Assembly (NCBI RefSeq): GCF_020171725.1
Contig: NZ_JAIVAJ010000006.1
Span: 124,001 to 188,000 of the forward strand
DNA from: Halobacillus litoralis
GTDB taxonomy: Bacteria > Bacillota > Bacilli > Bacillales > Halobacillaceae
Direction of reading: 5' to 3'
DNA: 64,000 nt
Of the stretch, positions 45,362 through 54,422 are shown one piece after another; position 1 is the first letter of the stretch; each line of letters begins with the position of its first letter. Made by a program: the position numbers and the translations under genes. Below the pieces are notes generated by a model. It was not told where the DNA came from, searched no databases, and saw only the letters and a program-made list of their open reading frames with translations.

Positions 45362-46270
45362 ATGATGATAAAAGAACGAACCCCGTCTCAAGAACTTCTC
45401 ACACTTCGCTCCTTGAACCTACGAATGAATCTAACCGATCAACAAAAGAAGAAGTTGCTTCGCCTCGAATCCGGTTATGAAGGCGAGCTGAAGTTTGATC
45501 AGATGTTAAAGCAGCTTGGTCAGGACAAATATGTTTTGTGTGATTTGATGTTAGAGATTGATGGCTCTTATTTTCAAATCGACACCGTGATCATCACTTC
45601 ACAAATGATCTACTTCTTGGACGTCAAGAACTTCTATGGAGATTTCAGTTATACGCCTGAAAAGTTGAAGTCCAGGGATAGCAGGCCCGATTATAAGAAC
45701 CCACTGCACCAACTTCATCGAGGAATAACCCACTTCAAGCAATTGCTTCATTCCTTAGATTTATCTTTCCCCGTTTCCCCTTATGTCGTATTTATCAATT
45801 CCGACTTTACCCTATATGAAGCTCCTTTACATGAACCTATGATCTTTCCCACCCAACTCAATCAATTCTGCTCACAATTAGTAAAAAGAGAGGCTTCTCT
45901 AGATAAAAGGCATCATAGCTTAGCCAAGGCACTGTGTAACCTTCACCAATCTACCCTCCGTTTCGCGAACCCCCCTGATTATGAATTTAACCAGCTTAAA
46001 AAAGGAATCCACTGTCTGCAGTGTCAATCTTTCTCGACCACTGTGAAAAAAGGGAAGATCTACTGCTCGGAGTGTGGCGCTTATGAAGCAACCAGAGAAG
46101 GTGTGATAAGAAGTACAGAGGAATTCAAGATCCTATTTCCAACAGAACATGTAACTTCAAGCATCATCGTGAATTGGTGTCAGCTCGACCTGCATCAAAA
46201 GACGATTTCCAGAATACTAAAGAGACATTACGAAAAAAGAGGGGAAACGAAAGGTATTCATTATGTGTGA
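45362..46270 (+). CDS. NERD-domain protein with a C-terminal zinc ribbon
   Basis: A 302-residue protein. The nuclease-related NERD domain spans about residues 35-150: GYEGELKFDQML, then IDTVIITSQMIYFLDVKNF, where the Asp and the D-x-K pair are the expected catalytic-like residues. A helical part follows, and the C-terminal region has CLQC and CSEC (about residues 220-240), a zinc-ribbon pattern. NERD proteins are predicted DNA-processing enzymes and are common in Bacillaceae; the role is unknown. GAAAGGA stands about 8 nt before the ATG. The repeat array lies directly upstream. Confidence 0.86.
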   Translation: MMIKERTPSQELLTLRSLNLRMNLTDQQKKKLLRLESGYEGELKFDQMLKQLGQDKYVLCDLMLEIDGSYFQIDTVIITSQMIYFLDVKNFYGDFSYTPEKLKSRDSRPDYKNPLHQLHRGITHFKQLLHSLDLSFPVSPYVVFINSDFTLYEAPLHEPMIFPTQLNQFCSQLVKREASLDKRHHSLAKALCNLHQSTLRFANPPDYEFNQLKKGIHCLQCQSFSTTVKKGKIYCSECGAYEATREGVIRSTEEFKILFPTEHVTSSIIVNWCQLDLHQKTISRILKRHYEKRGETKGIHYV

Positions 46271-46280
46271 ATCCACAAGA

Positions 46281-46311
46281 AAAAGGACCCGTCGCCATGA
46301 CGAGTCCTTTC
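46281..46311. terminator. Terminator between the NERD and amylase genes
   Basis: AAAGGACCCGTC pairs with GACGAGTCCTTT (one mismatch) between convergent genes. Confidence 0.8.
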
Positions 46312-46316
46312 CTAAT

Positions 46317-49079
46317 TTAAGCGGCTTCCTCTATTTCTTCTAATTCGACCCATACGTTTTGTTCATCAGATGGATCAAAATAGAACGTGTACGTTCCATC
46401 TGCTTCAGGCGTGAAGGTGAGGTTCTCGCCCTCCAGCCATTCACCTTCGCGTACATATTTGAATTGAACTGTTTCTCCTTCGGTTAGCGTGATCCCGTCA
46501 CTTTCCCAGAATCCGGTCTCTTTATTAAAGGTTAGAAGCTGATTGTCCGTTTCCCAGTCGAGAGGGGCTGAGCCGCGCAGCACGACTTTAGAGTACTTCT
46601 GTTCTTCAGAGGGATCCTGCTCAACAAGGTTGCCTTTGACTTTGAATACAGATACAGAGTTTTCATCGACGGTAAGTGGTAGCGATCCTTTCTTACTCTT
46701 GAAGGAATCGTCGGTTAATACGGATTCCAGTTGTACACGATTCGGACTCTCGTCGTGGTACAACTTTTTCAGATCAAGTTCACGGTCATCAGATGCTCTG
46801 TTGACAATGACGACGATTTTTTCTTGTTTCACAGATCTTTCAAAAATCATCAATTGATCCTCTGAGTAGATGGTGTTGAAATCGCCTTGTGTTAAAGCAG
46901 GGTGTTCTTTTCTCATGTCAATTAATGCTTCATAGTGAGCTTTGACATCGAGGTTCTGCTCTTCTTCATTCCAAGGCATCATCTCACGGTAGTAGCGGTC
47001 TTTCCATTCGCTGACGGCATTATGATCACCGCTTTGGGAAAGTCCTACTTCGTCTCCGTAGTAAATGATCGGAGCTCCTGGCAGTACGAACTGAAGGGAG
47101 GCAGCGTTTTTCAGCGTTTCGACGTTTCCGCCTGCTTCAAATAAGAAGCGTGGCATGTCGTGACTATCAAGGAACGTCGTGCCTATGAATTCATCGTGAT
47201 AAGCGTCTTGAATCGTAGAAAGCTGATTGGTTACTTCGTTTAGACTGGTGTTGTTCAAGTAAGCATTGGCGATGGCACCTTGTGTTTCGAAATCAATCGC
47301 ACCGTCAAGCTTCCCAGTGTAAGAAGTGATTTTCTCGAGGTTGTCCCATACTTCTCCGAAGATAAAGGCTTCATCATCAATCTCCTTCACTTTGTCACGG
47401 AAGTCCACCCAGAAGCTCTGGCTTGGTCCTTTGGCATAATCTAACCGGAATCCGTCCACTCCGATTTCCTCGAGCCAGAACGGAATGACTTCATTCAGCA
47501 TGTAATCACGCGTTTCCATGTGATCATTGTTGAGCTCTGGAAGTTCGCTGATGCCATAGAATGTTTCATACTCATCCGGCCAGTTCAGGAACGTGTACCA
47601 ATCGAAGTATTCGCTGTCTTCTCCTTTTACAAGAGCATCTTGGAAAAATTCATGCTGATTGGATGTATGGTTCGGCACTAAGTCATAGACGACGTGGATA
47701 TCCATGTCGTGTGCTTTTTCCACTAATTCCTTCATCAGCTGATTGCTTCCGAATCGCGGATCGACGTTCATAAAATCTGTTGGGTGATAACCGTGAGAGT
47801 ATGGCCCTTCGTAAATAGGGGAAACCCAAATGGTATTCACGCCAAGGTCTGAGATATAGTCGAGCTTCTCGATGGCGCCTTGCAAGTCTCCACCCATCCA
47901 GCCTTTCAACTGCTCGTCATAAGGAAGTTCTTCATTAACGGATGTGTTATTTTCTTTATTTCCGTCGTAGAAACGGTCGACGAAAATTTGATAGATGACG
48001 GCTTCTTTCGCCCAGTCAGGGGAAGCGTAATCTTCTACATAGTAGGCGAATTCAGTAGCTGCGTCTGAATTCAGCGCATGTCCATCTGCATATTGAGATC
48101 CTTGTGATTGCGCATTCCATACATCAGTTATGTATTTGACGCGCGTTCCATTTTTCTGGGCAGGTATTTCCCCCGTATAGATGGATGTTTTCAGTTCACC
48201 TTCCCCAATTGTGAAACTTTCCCTATCAAGGTTAAGTACGGTTCCATTTGATGCATTCCCTTTTTGACCATCTGGGGAGGAGCCGTCTGTCGTATAGTAA
48301 AGCGCAGCATCGTCAATCGGGCCGTAGTGCTTCACTTCAACTTTGACGGTGACGTTATCTTTCTGGTCGGGTGTGTACGGTTCGTGATTGAATTCATGAG
48401 TCACTGATGTGGCGATCGGAATGGCAGTCCATGATGAAACCTTATCTTGAATCACAGGTTCATCCGTACCAAACTCAGCTTTTCGCGGCTCGCTGCGTAC
48501 TTCCATGTAATTCTCTGAACCCAAGCTGTACCAATAGGATAATGCCTCACCTGGTTCACCACGGATCGTCAGCTGAAATGTATCTTCAGCCGTTTTTTCC
48601 ATCGGGCTGATGTCGTGGTTGAATCCATTTTTACTGTGAGCAACGGTAGGCGTCAGCCAATCTGGAGTGGACGACGGTGTTTCCAGTGTAAGCGTCAGGC
48701 TGCCCTCTGGAGCATTGGCAAGCTGAACATCGACGGTCCGTTCGCTGTCAGGATGGAATACGAAAGTGAAATCCCCGTCCTGAGTCGGAGTGAAGGTCAA
48801 GTTTTCGCCTGGCATCCAGTTGCCGTCATATACGAATTTATATTCAACCGTTTCGCCCCCTTTAAGAGCGATCGGTTCACTTGACCACGTTCCTTCTTCA
48901 GACTGATAGGTCAGTGGATGATCGTTCGAACTCCAATCTAGCGATTCTGCACTTCCTCGCAATACAACAGAATCATAGGTTTGTTCAGCACTTAGTGCAA
49001 CCGGTTGCACAAATGTCAATAAAAAAAGGACAACGGCTAGGACAGAAAAATACTTTTTCAAAAACATCCCTGCTTTCAT
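46317..49079 (-). CDS. Secreted multidomain GH13 alpha-amylase/pullulanase-type enzyme
   Basis: A 920-residue exported enzyme. The signal peptide (about residues 1-31, ending LSA) is followed by an X25-like module of about 90 residues (VVLRGSAESLDW ... GENLTFTPTQDG), a linker and an Ig-like domain, a GH13 barrel, and a second X25-like module at the very end (VVLRGSAPLDW ... GENLTFTPEADG). Barrel motifs are DLVPNHTS (region I), GFRLDYAKG with the nucleophile Asp (II), IFGEVWDN with the acid Glu (III) and FLDSHDM (IV). It should break starch or glycogen into maltodextrins for MalEFG. A perfect cre-type operator overlaps its promoter. Confidence 0.93.
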   Translation of the reverse strand: MKAGMFLKKYFSVLAVVLFLLTFVQPVALSAEQTYDSVVLRGSAESLDWSSNDHPLTYQSEEGTWSSEPIALKGGETVEYKFVYDGNWMPGENLTFTPTQDGDFTFVFHPDSERTVDVQLANAPEGSLTLTLETPSSTPDWLTPTVAHSKNGFNHDISPMEKTAEDTFQLTIRGEPGEALSYWYSLGSENYMEVRSEPRKAEFGTDEPVIQDKVSSWTAIPIATSVTHEFNHEPYTPDQKDNVTVKVEVKHYGPIDDAALYYTTDGSSPDGQKGNASNGTVLNLDRESFTIGEGELKTSIYTGEIPAQKNGTRVKYITDVWNAQSQGSQYADGHALNSDAATEFAYYVEDYASPDWAKEAVIYQIFVDRFYDGNKENNTSVNEELPYDEQLKGWMGGDLQGAIEKLDYISDLGVNTIWVSPIYEGPYSHGYHPTDFMNVDPRFGSNQLMKELVEKAHDMDIHVVYDLVPNHTSNQHEFFQDALVKGEDSEYFDWYTFLNWPDEYETFYGISELPELNNDHMETRDYMLNEVIPFWLEEIGVDGFRLDYAKGPSQSFWVDFRDKVKEIDDEAFIFGEVWDNLEKITSYTGKLDGAIDFETQGAIANAYLNNTSLNEVTNQLSTIQDAYHDEFIGTTFLDSHDMPRFLFEAGGNVETLKNAASLQFVLPGAPIIYYGDEVGLSQSGDHNAVSEWKDRYYREMMPWNEEEQNLDVKAHYEALIDMRKEHPALTQGDFNTIYSEDQLMIFERSVKQEKIVVIVNRASDDRELDLKKLYHDESPNRVQLESVLTDDSFKSKKGSLPLTVDENSVSVFKVKGNLVEQDPSEEQKYSKVVLRGSAPLDWETDNQLLTFNKETGFWESDGITLTEGETVQFKYVREGEWLEGENLTFTPEADGTYTFYFDPSDEQNVWVELEEIEEAA

Positions 49080-49086
49080 ATATTTT

Positions 49087-49128
49087 TGGAACCGTTTTCA
49101 TAATAATACAAAAATTTTCAACTGTCTA
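49087..49128 (-). promoter_or_regulatory. Promoter and perfect cre/MalR-type operator of the secreted amylase gene
   Basis: On the minus strand the promoter is TAGACA (49128-49123), 17 bp, TATTAT (49105-49100). TGGAACCGTTTTCA at 49087-49100 fits TGNAANCGNTNNCA at every fixed base and starts at the -10 box, where a bound repressor would block transcription. Confidence 0.78.
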
Positions 49129-49310
49129 GTCATAGGTGGGAAACCATACTTCCATACAAGGCAGAAAGTCCTAGAAATTTCGTCGCTTGAAATTTCCTGT
49201 CGACTAAAGTAACATAATCTGTAAACCTTTTTGTTTGAATTGTCAGTTAAATGCATTTAAAATGAAGGAAAGTTTTGCTATAAATCTTGATAGGGAAAGG
49301 GTAGGAAGTT

Positions 49311-49520
49311 ATGATACAACCAGATGATCGTATTGCAACACCTGGACAAGTGGTCAGTTTTGAAAGAAACGAAATTATGTTTACAGGTCGGGTGATCCCG
49401 AGTCAATGTCAACGCTCCGTCATTGTGGACCTTACAATAATGGATAACTTAGAGGAAATTGATTTTGAATATGACAGAACGGTTGTGGCTCATACCAACT
49501 ACCGTATTATAGAAGAATAA
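49311..49520 (+). CDS. DUF2187 (YkvS-type) small protein
   Basis: A 69-residue protein with a small beta-barrel pattern: PGQVVSFERNEIMFTGRV, then SVIVDLTIMDNLEEIDFEYDRTVVAHTNYRII. The SVIVDLTIM and TVV-H-NY parts match the DUF2187/YkvS family of Bacillaceae. GGTAGGAAG precedes the ATG. It has its own terminator. Function of the family is unknown. Confidence 0.85.
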   Translation: MIQPDDRIATPGQVVSFERNEIMFTGRVIPSQCQRSVIVDLTIMDNLEEIDFEYDRTVVAHTNYRIIEE

Positions 49521-49526
49521 AATAGA

Positions 49527-49563
49527 AGCCCTCTTGTAGTCTTGTGGACTCGGGAGGGTTTTT
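49527..49563 (+). terminator. Terminator after the DUF2187 gene
   Basis: AAGCCCTC and TAGTC pair with GACT and GAGGGTTT, followed by T residues. Confidence 0.75.
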
Positions 49564-49610
49564 GTCGGAAAGTGACTCTGTGTAATTACATATAAAGGAG
49601 AAGTCAGAAC

Positions 49611-51455
49611 ATGAAACAGACAGTCAAGAAAACCATCGTCCCTTTATTATGGTCAACCGCACTTCTTTTTGGACTAACAGATGTACATACTTACGCTGAA
49701 GACGCAGGTGAGCAGGAAGTCATTGCGGTTTATAAGAACGAAGCAGGTAAACAAGCGATATCCGAGGCTGGATCTACTTTGGACAACCTAACTGAGTTGC
49801 AGGCTCTATCCGTTTCCATATCCGATCAGGCACTCGAGCGTCTTGAAAACAATCCCAACGTCGAATACATAGAAAAAGAGTCCAGTACAAGCTTGATGGG
49901 ACGTGCAGCGCAGTGGAATGTCGAGGCCGTTCATGCTCCAGAAGCCTGGGCTGATGGTTATACAGGCGCAGGGGTGAAAGTCGCTGTCATCGACTCCGGT
50001 GTCAATGCCGATCATCCTGATTTGGATATTGAAAAAAGCATTTCGTTCGTAAGTGACAACGCAGAAACGACAACGGTCGATGAATCATCACCTATGGACC
50101 AGGCTGGACATGGGACGCACGTAGCCGGCGTCATCGCAGCCAACTTCGGAGGCGAAAGAGTGTACGACCAGGACGTAGCTGGTGTAGCCCCGGATGTCGA
50201 ACTGTATTCGTTGAAAGCCATTGCGAAAGAGGAAGGCAGCACGCTTGATATTATCGAAGCGATCAACTGGTGTATCGAGAACGATATCGACATTATCAAT
50301 CTATCCGTGGGGAGCGGTGAAGATACGCCGTTGTTTGAAGAAGCCGTGAACAAAGCCTATGAATCTGGCATTCTCATCGTCGGGGCAAGTGGCAACGACG
50401 GGCAGGGTACGGATGTGCGTTATCCTGCAAGGTACGACAGTGTAGTTGCCGTGTCTTCCGTGGATAAACAGAATGAATTGTCGTCCTTTTCTTCGTTTGG
50501 TCCTGAGGTGGAATTTACAGCTCCAGGTGAACCGATTGTAAGCACGTATGAGGATTCTTACGCAACGATGGGAGGGACTTCCCAGGCGGCCCCTCACATT
50601 ACCGGTTTTCTCGCACTTCTGAAACAAAAGCATCCTGATATGACCGTAGCACAGTTAAGAGATGAGCTGCGGAAATATACGATCGATTTGGGAGAAACGG
50701 GTCGGGATGAAAAATTTGGCTATGGGTTTGTTGATTATTCAAATTACGATGGTGTGCCTCCTGAAGATGTCCAAAACATTGAACTTACGGAGCAGAACGA
50801 CGGTGTTACCCTGCAGTGGGACAACCCAGCAGATTCAGATTTTCATAAAGTGAACGTGTATGTGAATGGTAAACTCAGTGGTGAGACAGAGCTTCCAGAA
50901 TATCATTTTGATCGTTTAGGAGCGTCCCAGTCGGTTACATTGAAGACCGTTGATTTGAAGGGGAACGAGTCTGATGGCGTTGTGTACCGTAATGAAACGG
51001 AACTTGCTGAACGAGCAGCAGCCATACAGGATAAGCTATCCGAAAATCCTGACGCCGTCGAGCTTTGGGAAATTGAAGCGGCTGAATATGCGGCTGAGAA
51101 GTTGAATGACCCAGCTATGGAGCAGCTAACATCAGATCTCGAAGCTTATAAGAAGTCGATTGGGCTGAAGGAATTCAAGTCTGTCCAAGCCAATCCGACA
51201 AAAGATTTCACAGTCGAATTCAATACAGAAATCAATGCCGATTCCATTGGTGACCAGGATGTTTTTGTCAGACATAACGGGCAATTTGTGGAAGGTGTGA
51301 AAGTCACTTTGTCTGAAAGCGGGAAAGTATTGACGATCCATGCACCAGAAGCTGGCTACTCCGCCGGCGACTACTCTTTATATATATCAGCTGATGTTTC
51401 AGGGCAGAATGGTCAAGGGTTGAGTAACCCTGTGGTAATGGATTTCAGTTTATAA
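49611..51455 (+). CDS. Secreted subtilisin-family serine protease with a C-terminal Ig-like module
   Basis: A 614-residue exported S8 protease. After the signal peptide (about residues 1-29) comes a short I9 propeptide (about 35-92). The catalytic triad is Asp128 (VAVIDSGVN), His167 (GHGTHVAGV) and Ser324 (GGTSQAAPH), with oxyanion Asn262 (GASGND). A fibronectin-like domain (about 390-450) and a charged helical linker follow, then an Ig-like module at 522-614 (DFTVEFNTEIN at its start). AAAGGAGAAG precedes the ATG. It should degrade extracellular protein; the tail may bind the surface. Confidence 0.95.
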   Translation: MKQTVKKTIVPLLWSTALLFGLTDVHTYAEDAGEQEVIAVYKNEAGKQAISEAGSTLDNLTELQALSVSISDQALERLENNPNVEYIEKESSTSLMGRAAQWNVEAVHAPEAWADGYTGAGVKVAVIDSGVNADHPDLDIEKSISFVSDNAETTTVDESSPMDQAGHGTHVAGVIAANFGGERVYDQDVAGVAPDVELYSLKAIAKEEGSTLDIIEAINWCIENDIDIINLSVGSGEDTPLFEEAVNKAYESGILIVGASGNDGQGTDVRYPARYDSVVAVSSVDKQNELSSFSSFGPEVEFTAPGEPIVSTYEDSYATMGGTSQAAPHITGFLALLKQKHPDMTVAQLRDELRKYTIDLGETGRDEKFGYGFVDYSNYDGVPPEDVQNIELTEQNDGVTLQWDNPADSDFHKVNVYVNGKLSGETELPEYHFDRLGASQSVTLKTVDLKGNESDGVVYRNETELAERAAAIQDKLSENPDAVELWEIEAAEYAAEKLNDPAMEQLTSDLEAYKKSIGLKEFKSVQANPTKDFTVEFNTEINADSIGDQDVFVRHNGQFVEGVKVTLSESGKVLTIHAPEAGYSAGDYSLYISADVSGQNGQGLSNPVVMDFSL

Positions 51456-51468
51456 GGGAATATAGAAC

Positions 51469-51509
51469 ACAAAAAAGCGTGCCATAAAGGTACGCTTTTT
51501 TGTGTACTA
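51469..51509 (+). terminator. Terminator after the protease gene
   Basis: ACACAAAAAAGCGTGCC pairs with GGTACGCTTTTTTGTGT (one mismatch). Confidence 0.9.
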
Positions 51510-51740
51510 ATGAAATTATAAAGTTGGCACGATGGCAGCTTTCATCTGCACCACTTTATTTTAAATAGGGAGGAATGTTACATCTTTCGGGTGAGTGACG
51601 GTGGGAGTGACCGTCTTTAAAGATATACATATATTGGTACGAAAAGAGCAGGACGTAAGCGGGTGGTGGAACATTTGTATATATGGTTTGATAAATGTAA
51701 GGATGTGGAACAAGAGTAAAAAACAAAGGGAGGACATCAT

Positions 51741-53321
51741 GTGATGAAAAAGTTGGTCGGTCTATTGCTGGCGTCATTGTTTATTTTAGGTGCAGCAGGG
51801 TCCATTTCTGCAGCTGAACGAGAGAATGTTCCGTTGGATAAGGATTGGACGGTGAATTTTAATACGGAGATGAGCATGAATGACGGAGGGGTCCTTTTAT
51901 ATGATGCTCAATGGAACCCGGTTGATTTCGCTCTATCCTATGGCGAAGATCAAACTCAGCTGATTGTCGGTGCGGAGGATGCTTATGAACAAGGGAGTAC
52001 ATACACGTTACAGATTACCGACGACCTTTATTCGAAAAAAGGTGTCGCTCTCCAAGATGAGAGGTCTCTAACGTTTTCGACAAAGCCCGGCGCGAGTGGC
52101 ATGACGGACAAAGAGATGCATGAGCTTGTGTTAGACAAAACGAAAGCGATTGAGAAGATAATCTCCAATGACCTGAATGAAAACCTCGGCGGTGAGCGGG
52201 ACTTTGACCGTGTAGAAGGAGAACTTAACAACTATGCAACGGACTCTTTCGTTGATGGTTTCTTGAAGGACGAATACCTGAACAAAGCTTGTGGGGGCTG
52301 TGACCGGTTCATCTTCTTATACCAGCCTGACTTTGAATTGCACTTCGAAGTTGAAAAGGATGAAGAGGATCTAGTACGTGTGACAACTGTCGAAAATGCA
52401 GGATTTCTTTCGGATGGTGGATACGGGACCTATGAATTCAAGAAGATCGATGGTGAGTGGATGTTGAATGAATACACAACCGCTTCCTTTGAGGAAGGTG
52501 GATATTTAAATGTAACTCCTTTACAAGGGGAGAAGTTTTTAGAAAACACACCTGATCTTGAAGCAACCTATGTAAGGACTGTGGAGTTGGAAGGGATAGC
52601 TGGTGGAGAAGTCCGCCCGATTCATGTCTATAACACCAATCAAGAACGTGACCTGTACGTAGACAGCTATAACGCCTTCTCTTCAACAGCCGATATGTTA
52701 GATGTAGAACCGTTATCTGATCAGGAAGTGAAGCAGATTACGCATGACAGTGTCGAAGCTGTGCACGCCATCATCAACCGGGATATCAGCAAATATTTGG
52801 ATAACGATACGAAGAAGGATTATGACCGCGTGCGTTCTGAATTACTCGAGGTCGCGACAGAGCCCATGGTCGATTCAACGTTGAAGGAATACTACGATAA
52901 CGCTTGTGGGGCCTGTGATTATCGATACTTCCAGGAACCAAAGTGGAACTTACAATATCATGTTTTGCAAAATGATGGCGAAACCTTGCGAGTCGAATCT
53001 GCCTTTCCTACGTCACTGATGGATGACGGGGGCTTTGAAATTTACGAATTCGTATTAAGCGACGAGCAGTGGTTACTAAATGGTGTCGAACAAAGAGATT
53101 TTACAAACACAGACCATTTAGACGTATCGCCTGAAGAAGCCGTTCAATATTTAGATACAACAGATCGTGGTGGCGACTACACATACGTGAGAACGGAAAT
53201 GAAGGAGCAGATTTTCGGTGAAGGGTCTCAAGTTCGCCCTTATCACCTTATTGAATGGGAAGGTCCGAACGGGGCGACGGATCAGCTATGGTTTGATTCT
53301 TTCACTGGTTTTGTCGAATAG
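51741..53321 (+). CDS. Secreted protein with an Ig-like module and two copies of an unrecognised CxxC domain
   Basis: A 526-residue exported protein. A signal peptide (residues 1-24) is followed by an Ig-like module (about 30-114, DWTVNFNTEMS) and two tandem copies of a domain of about 200 residues (about 121-318 and 323-526). The copies share DYDRV/DFDRV, a Cys pair (Cys184/Cys187 in ACGGCD; Cys389/Cys392 in ACGACD), DGGYGTYEF/DGGFEIYEF, WMLN/WLLN, TYVRT and VRPIH/VRPYH. I recognise no family for them. The CxxC pairs may hold a disulfide or a metal. GGGAGG stands 7 nt before GTG 51741; ATG 51744 is the alternative start. Confidence 0.82.
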   Translation: MMKKLVGLLLASLFILGAAGSISAAERENVPLDKDWTVNFNTEMSMNDGGVLLYDAQWNPVDFALSYGEDQTQLIVGAEDAYEQGSTYTLQITDDLYSKKGVALQDERSLTFSTKPGASGMTDKEMHELVLDKTKAIEKIISNDLNENLGGERDFDRVEGELNNYATDSFVDGFLKDEYLNKACGGCDRFIFLYQPDFELHFEVEKDEEDLVRVTTVENAGFLSDGGYGTYEFKKIDGEWMLNEYTTASFEEGGYLNVTPLQGEKFLENTPDLEATYVRTVELEGIAGGEVRPIHVYNTNQERDLYVDSYNAFSSTADMLDVEPLSDQEVKQITHDSVEAVHAIINRDISKYLDNDTKKDYDRVRSELLEVATEPMVDSTLKEYYDNACGACDYRYFQEPKWNLQYHVLQNDGETLRVESAFPTSLMDDGGFEIYEFVLSDEQWLLNGVEQRDFTNTDHLDVSPEEAVQYLDTTDRGGDYTYVRTEMKEQIFGEGSQVRPYHLIEWEGPNGATDQLWFDSFTGFVE

Positions 53322-53388
53322 GACTATTCTCACTACCATATTTTGTAGGGCATGCTATACTTTTCTGAAAAACAAGTGAGTGATCGTT

Positions 53389-53907
53389 ATGAAGAAGTTG
53401 ACCATTGCCCTTATGATGTTCATGTTTATCGTTGGTATAGCCGCTGGGTTCCTGCTTCACTTGACGTCGATTGATACGGCAGATGAGCAGGTCGACCAAA
53501 TTGCAGATCAATCCTATGCGCTGTCCTTGCCTGAACAAGAGTCGGTAGAGGCACTATCCGAACAAGATATTGTGCGAAGCTATCAGAGTAGTTACTCGTC
53601 TTTAGTATCGGATGCAGGTCAGCGCATACAGAGTTTAGCATCGGAAGCGCAACAGGAATATGTCACGAAAATGAACAACCAGGAGGACGTTTCCTACAGT
53701 TATTTCTTCAGTAAGTACAGTTCTGCAGCCAATCGATTGGAGAAGACGACAGACGAAGCGTTTGCTGTGATCCACGATCAAATGAGCCAGCAGCTAGAGA
53801 GTTCCGGCTATCCCAGTCATGCTGCAGAAGAGCTGAAGAAAGATTACGAGCAGACCAAAAAGCAGTGGAGAAGTACGTGGCTTGATGAAGTACAAGCTGC
53901 ATTTTAA
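53389..53907 (+). CDS. Exported or membrane-anchored helical protein of unknown function
   Basis: A 172-residue protein with one N-terminal hydrophobic segment (ALMMFMFIVGIAAGFLLHL, about residues 6-24) without a clear cleavage site, then about 145 residues of charged, Gln/Ser/Glu-rich helix. It has no Cys. The outside part probably forms a coiled coil or helical bundle. The ATG at 53389 has only a weak AAGTGAG upstream. It follows the CxxC-domain protein gene by 67 bp and could share its transcript. No family recognised. Confidence 0.7.
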   Translation: MKKLTIALMMFMFIVGIAAGFLLHLTSIDTADEQVDQIADQSYALSLPEQESVEALSEQDIVRSYQSSYSSLVSDAGQRIQSLASEAQQEYVTKMNNQEDVSYSYFFSKYSSAANRLEKTTDEAFAVIHDQMSQQLESSGYPSHAAEELKKDYEQTKKQWRSTWLDEVQAAF

Positions 53908-54007
53908 TAAAAAATCGAAAAATGACACATTTCGGACTTGTTCCCATTTAAAGAAAATTTTATAATGATAGTTATAGATTTTCTGGTTGTTGAAAGGTGG
54001 GAAAGAT

Positions 54008-54274
54008 TTGACGCAGCTATCCAAACTATTTGTAGATCACCATGAATTCTCGATGCTCGGTAGGTATAGTGTTCGAATTGACAAAACCATCGTTGTCGAA
54101 CCATTCAAACCTTTAACGGAAGACGCGTATCGCCGACTGGTCAATATGGAACCATTTATTAAACGGATTGGCATACAAAGCTCCAACTCTCAGAATTCAA
54201 TTGAATACGAAGGACCTTACGCATGTAAACGGGTTTTTGGCGTTCTCGTGTTTAATAGGGTTTCTTCTACATAA
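54008..54274 (+). CDS. Small basic protein of unknown function
   Basis: The frame from TTG 54008, with AAAGGTGGG 6 nt ahead, gives 88 residues starting TQLSKLFVDHHEFSMLGRYS. The protein has no membrane segment, a mixed alpha/beta pattern, one Cys (YACKRV) and a basic end. A weak hairpin terminator follows. No family recognised; the good ribosome site and following terminator support it as a real gene. Confidence 0.55.
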   Translation: MTQLSKLFVDHHEFSMLGRYSVRIDKTIVVEPFKPLTEDAYRRLVNMEPFIKRIGIQSSNSQNSIEYEGPYACKRVFGVLVFNRVSST

Positions 54275-54278
54275 TAGG

Positions 54279-54312
54279 GAAGCGGTCAACGACAGGGTGA
54301 TCGCTTTATTTT
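54279..54312 (+). terminator. Weak terminator after the 88-residue protein gene
   Basis: AAGCG-G-TCA pairs with TGA-T-CGCTT, followed by TATTTT. Confidence 0.55.
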
Positions 54313-54374
54313 GTATACGATGATTTCGCCTCAACATCCTTCCCTGCCCCGCCTTGGACTATATGGAAAGCGAC

Positions 54375-54413
54375 TAAAAAAAGCGATCGACTTAAGTAAA
54401 TAAGTCAATCGCT
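54375..54413 (-). terminator. Terminator of the LCP gene
   Basis: On the minus strand AGCGATTGACTT pairs with AAGTCGATCGCT (one bulge), followed by seven T. Confidence 0.88.
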
Positions 54414-54422
54414 CGTCACATG

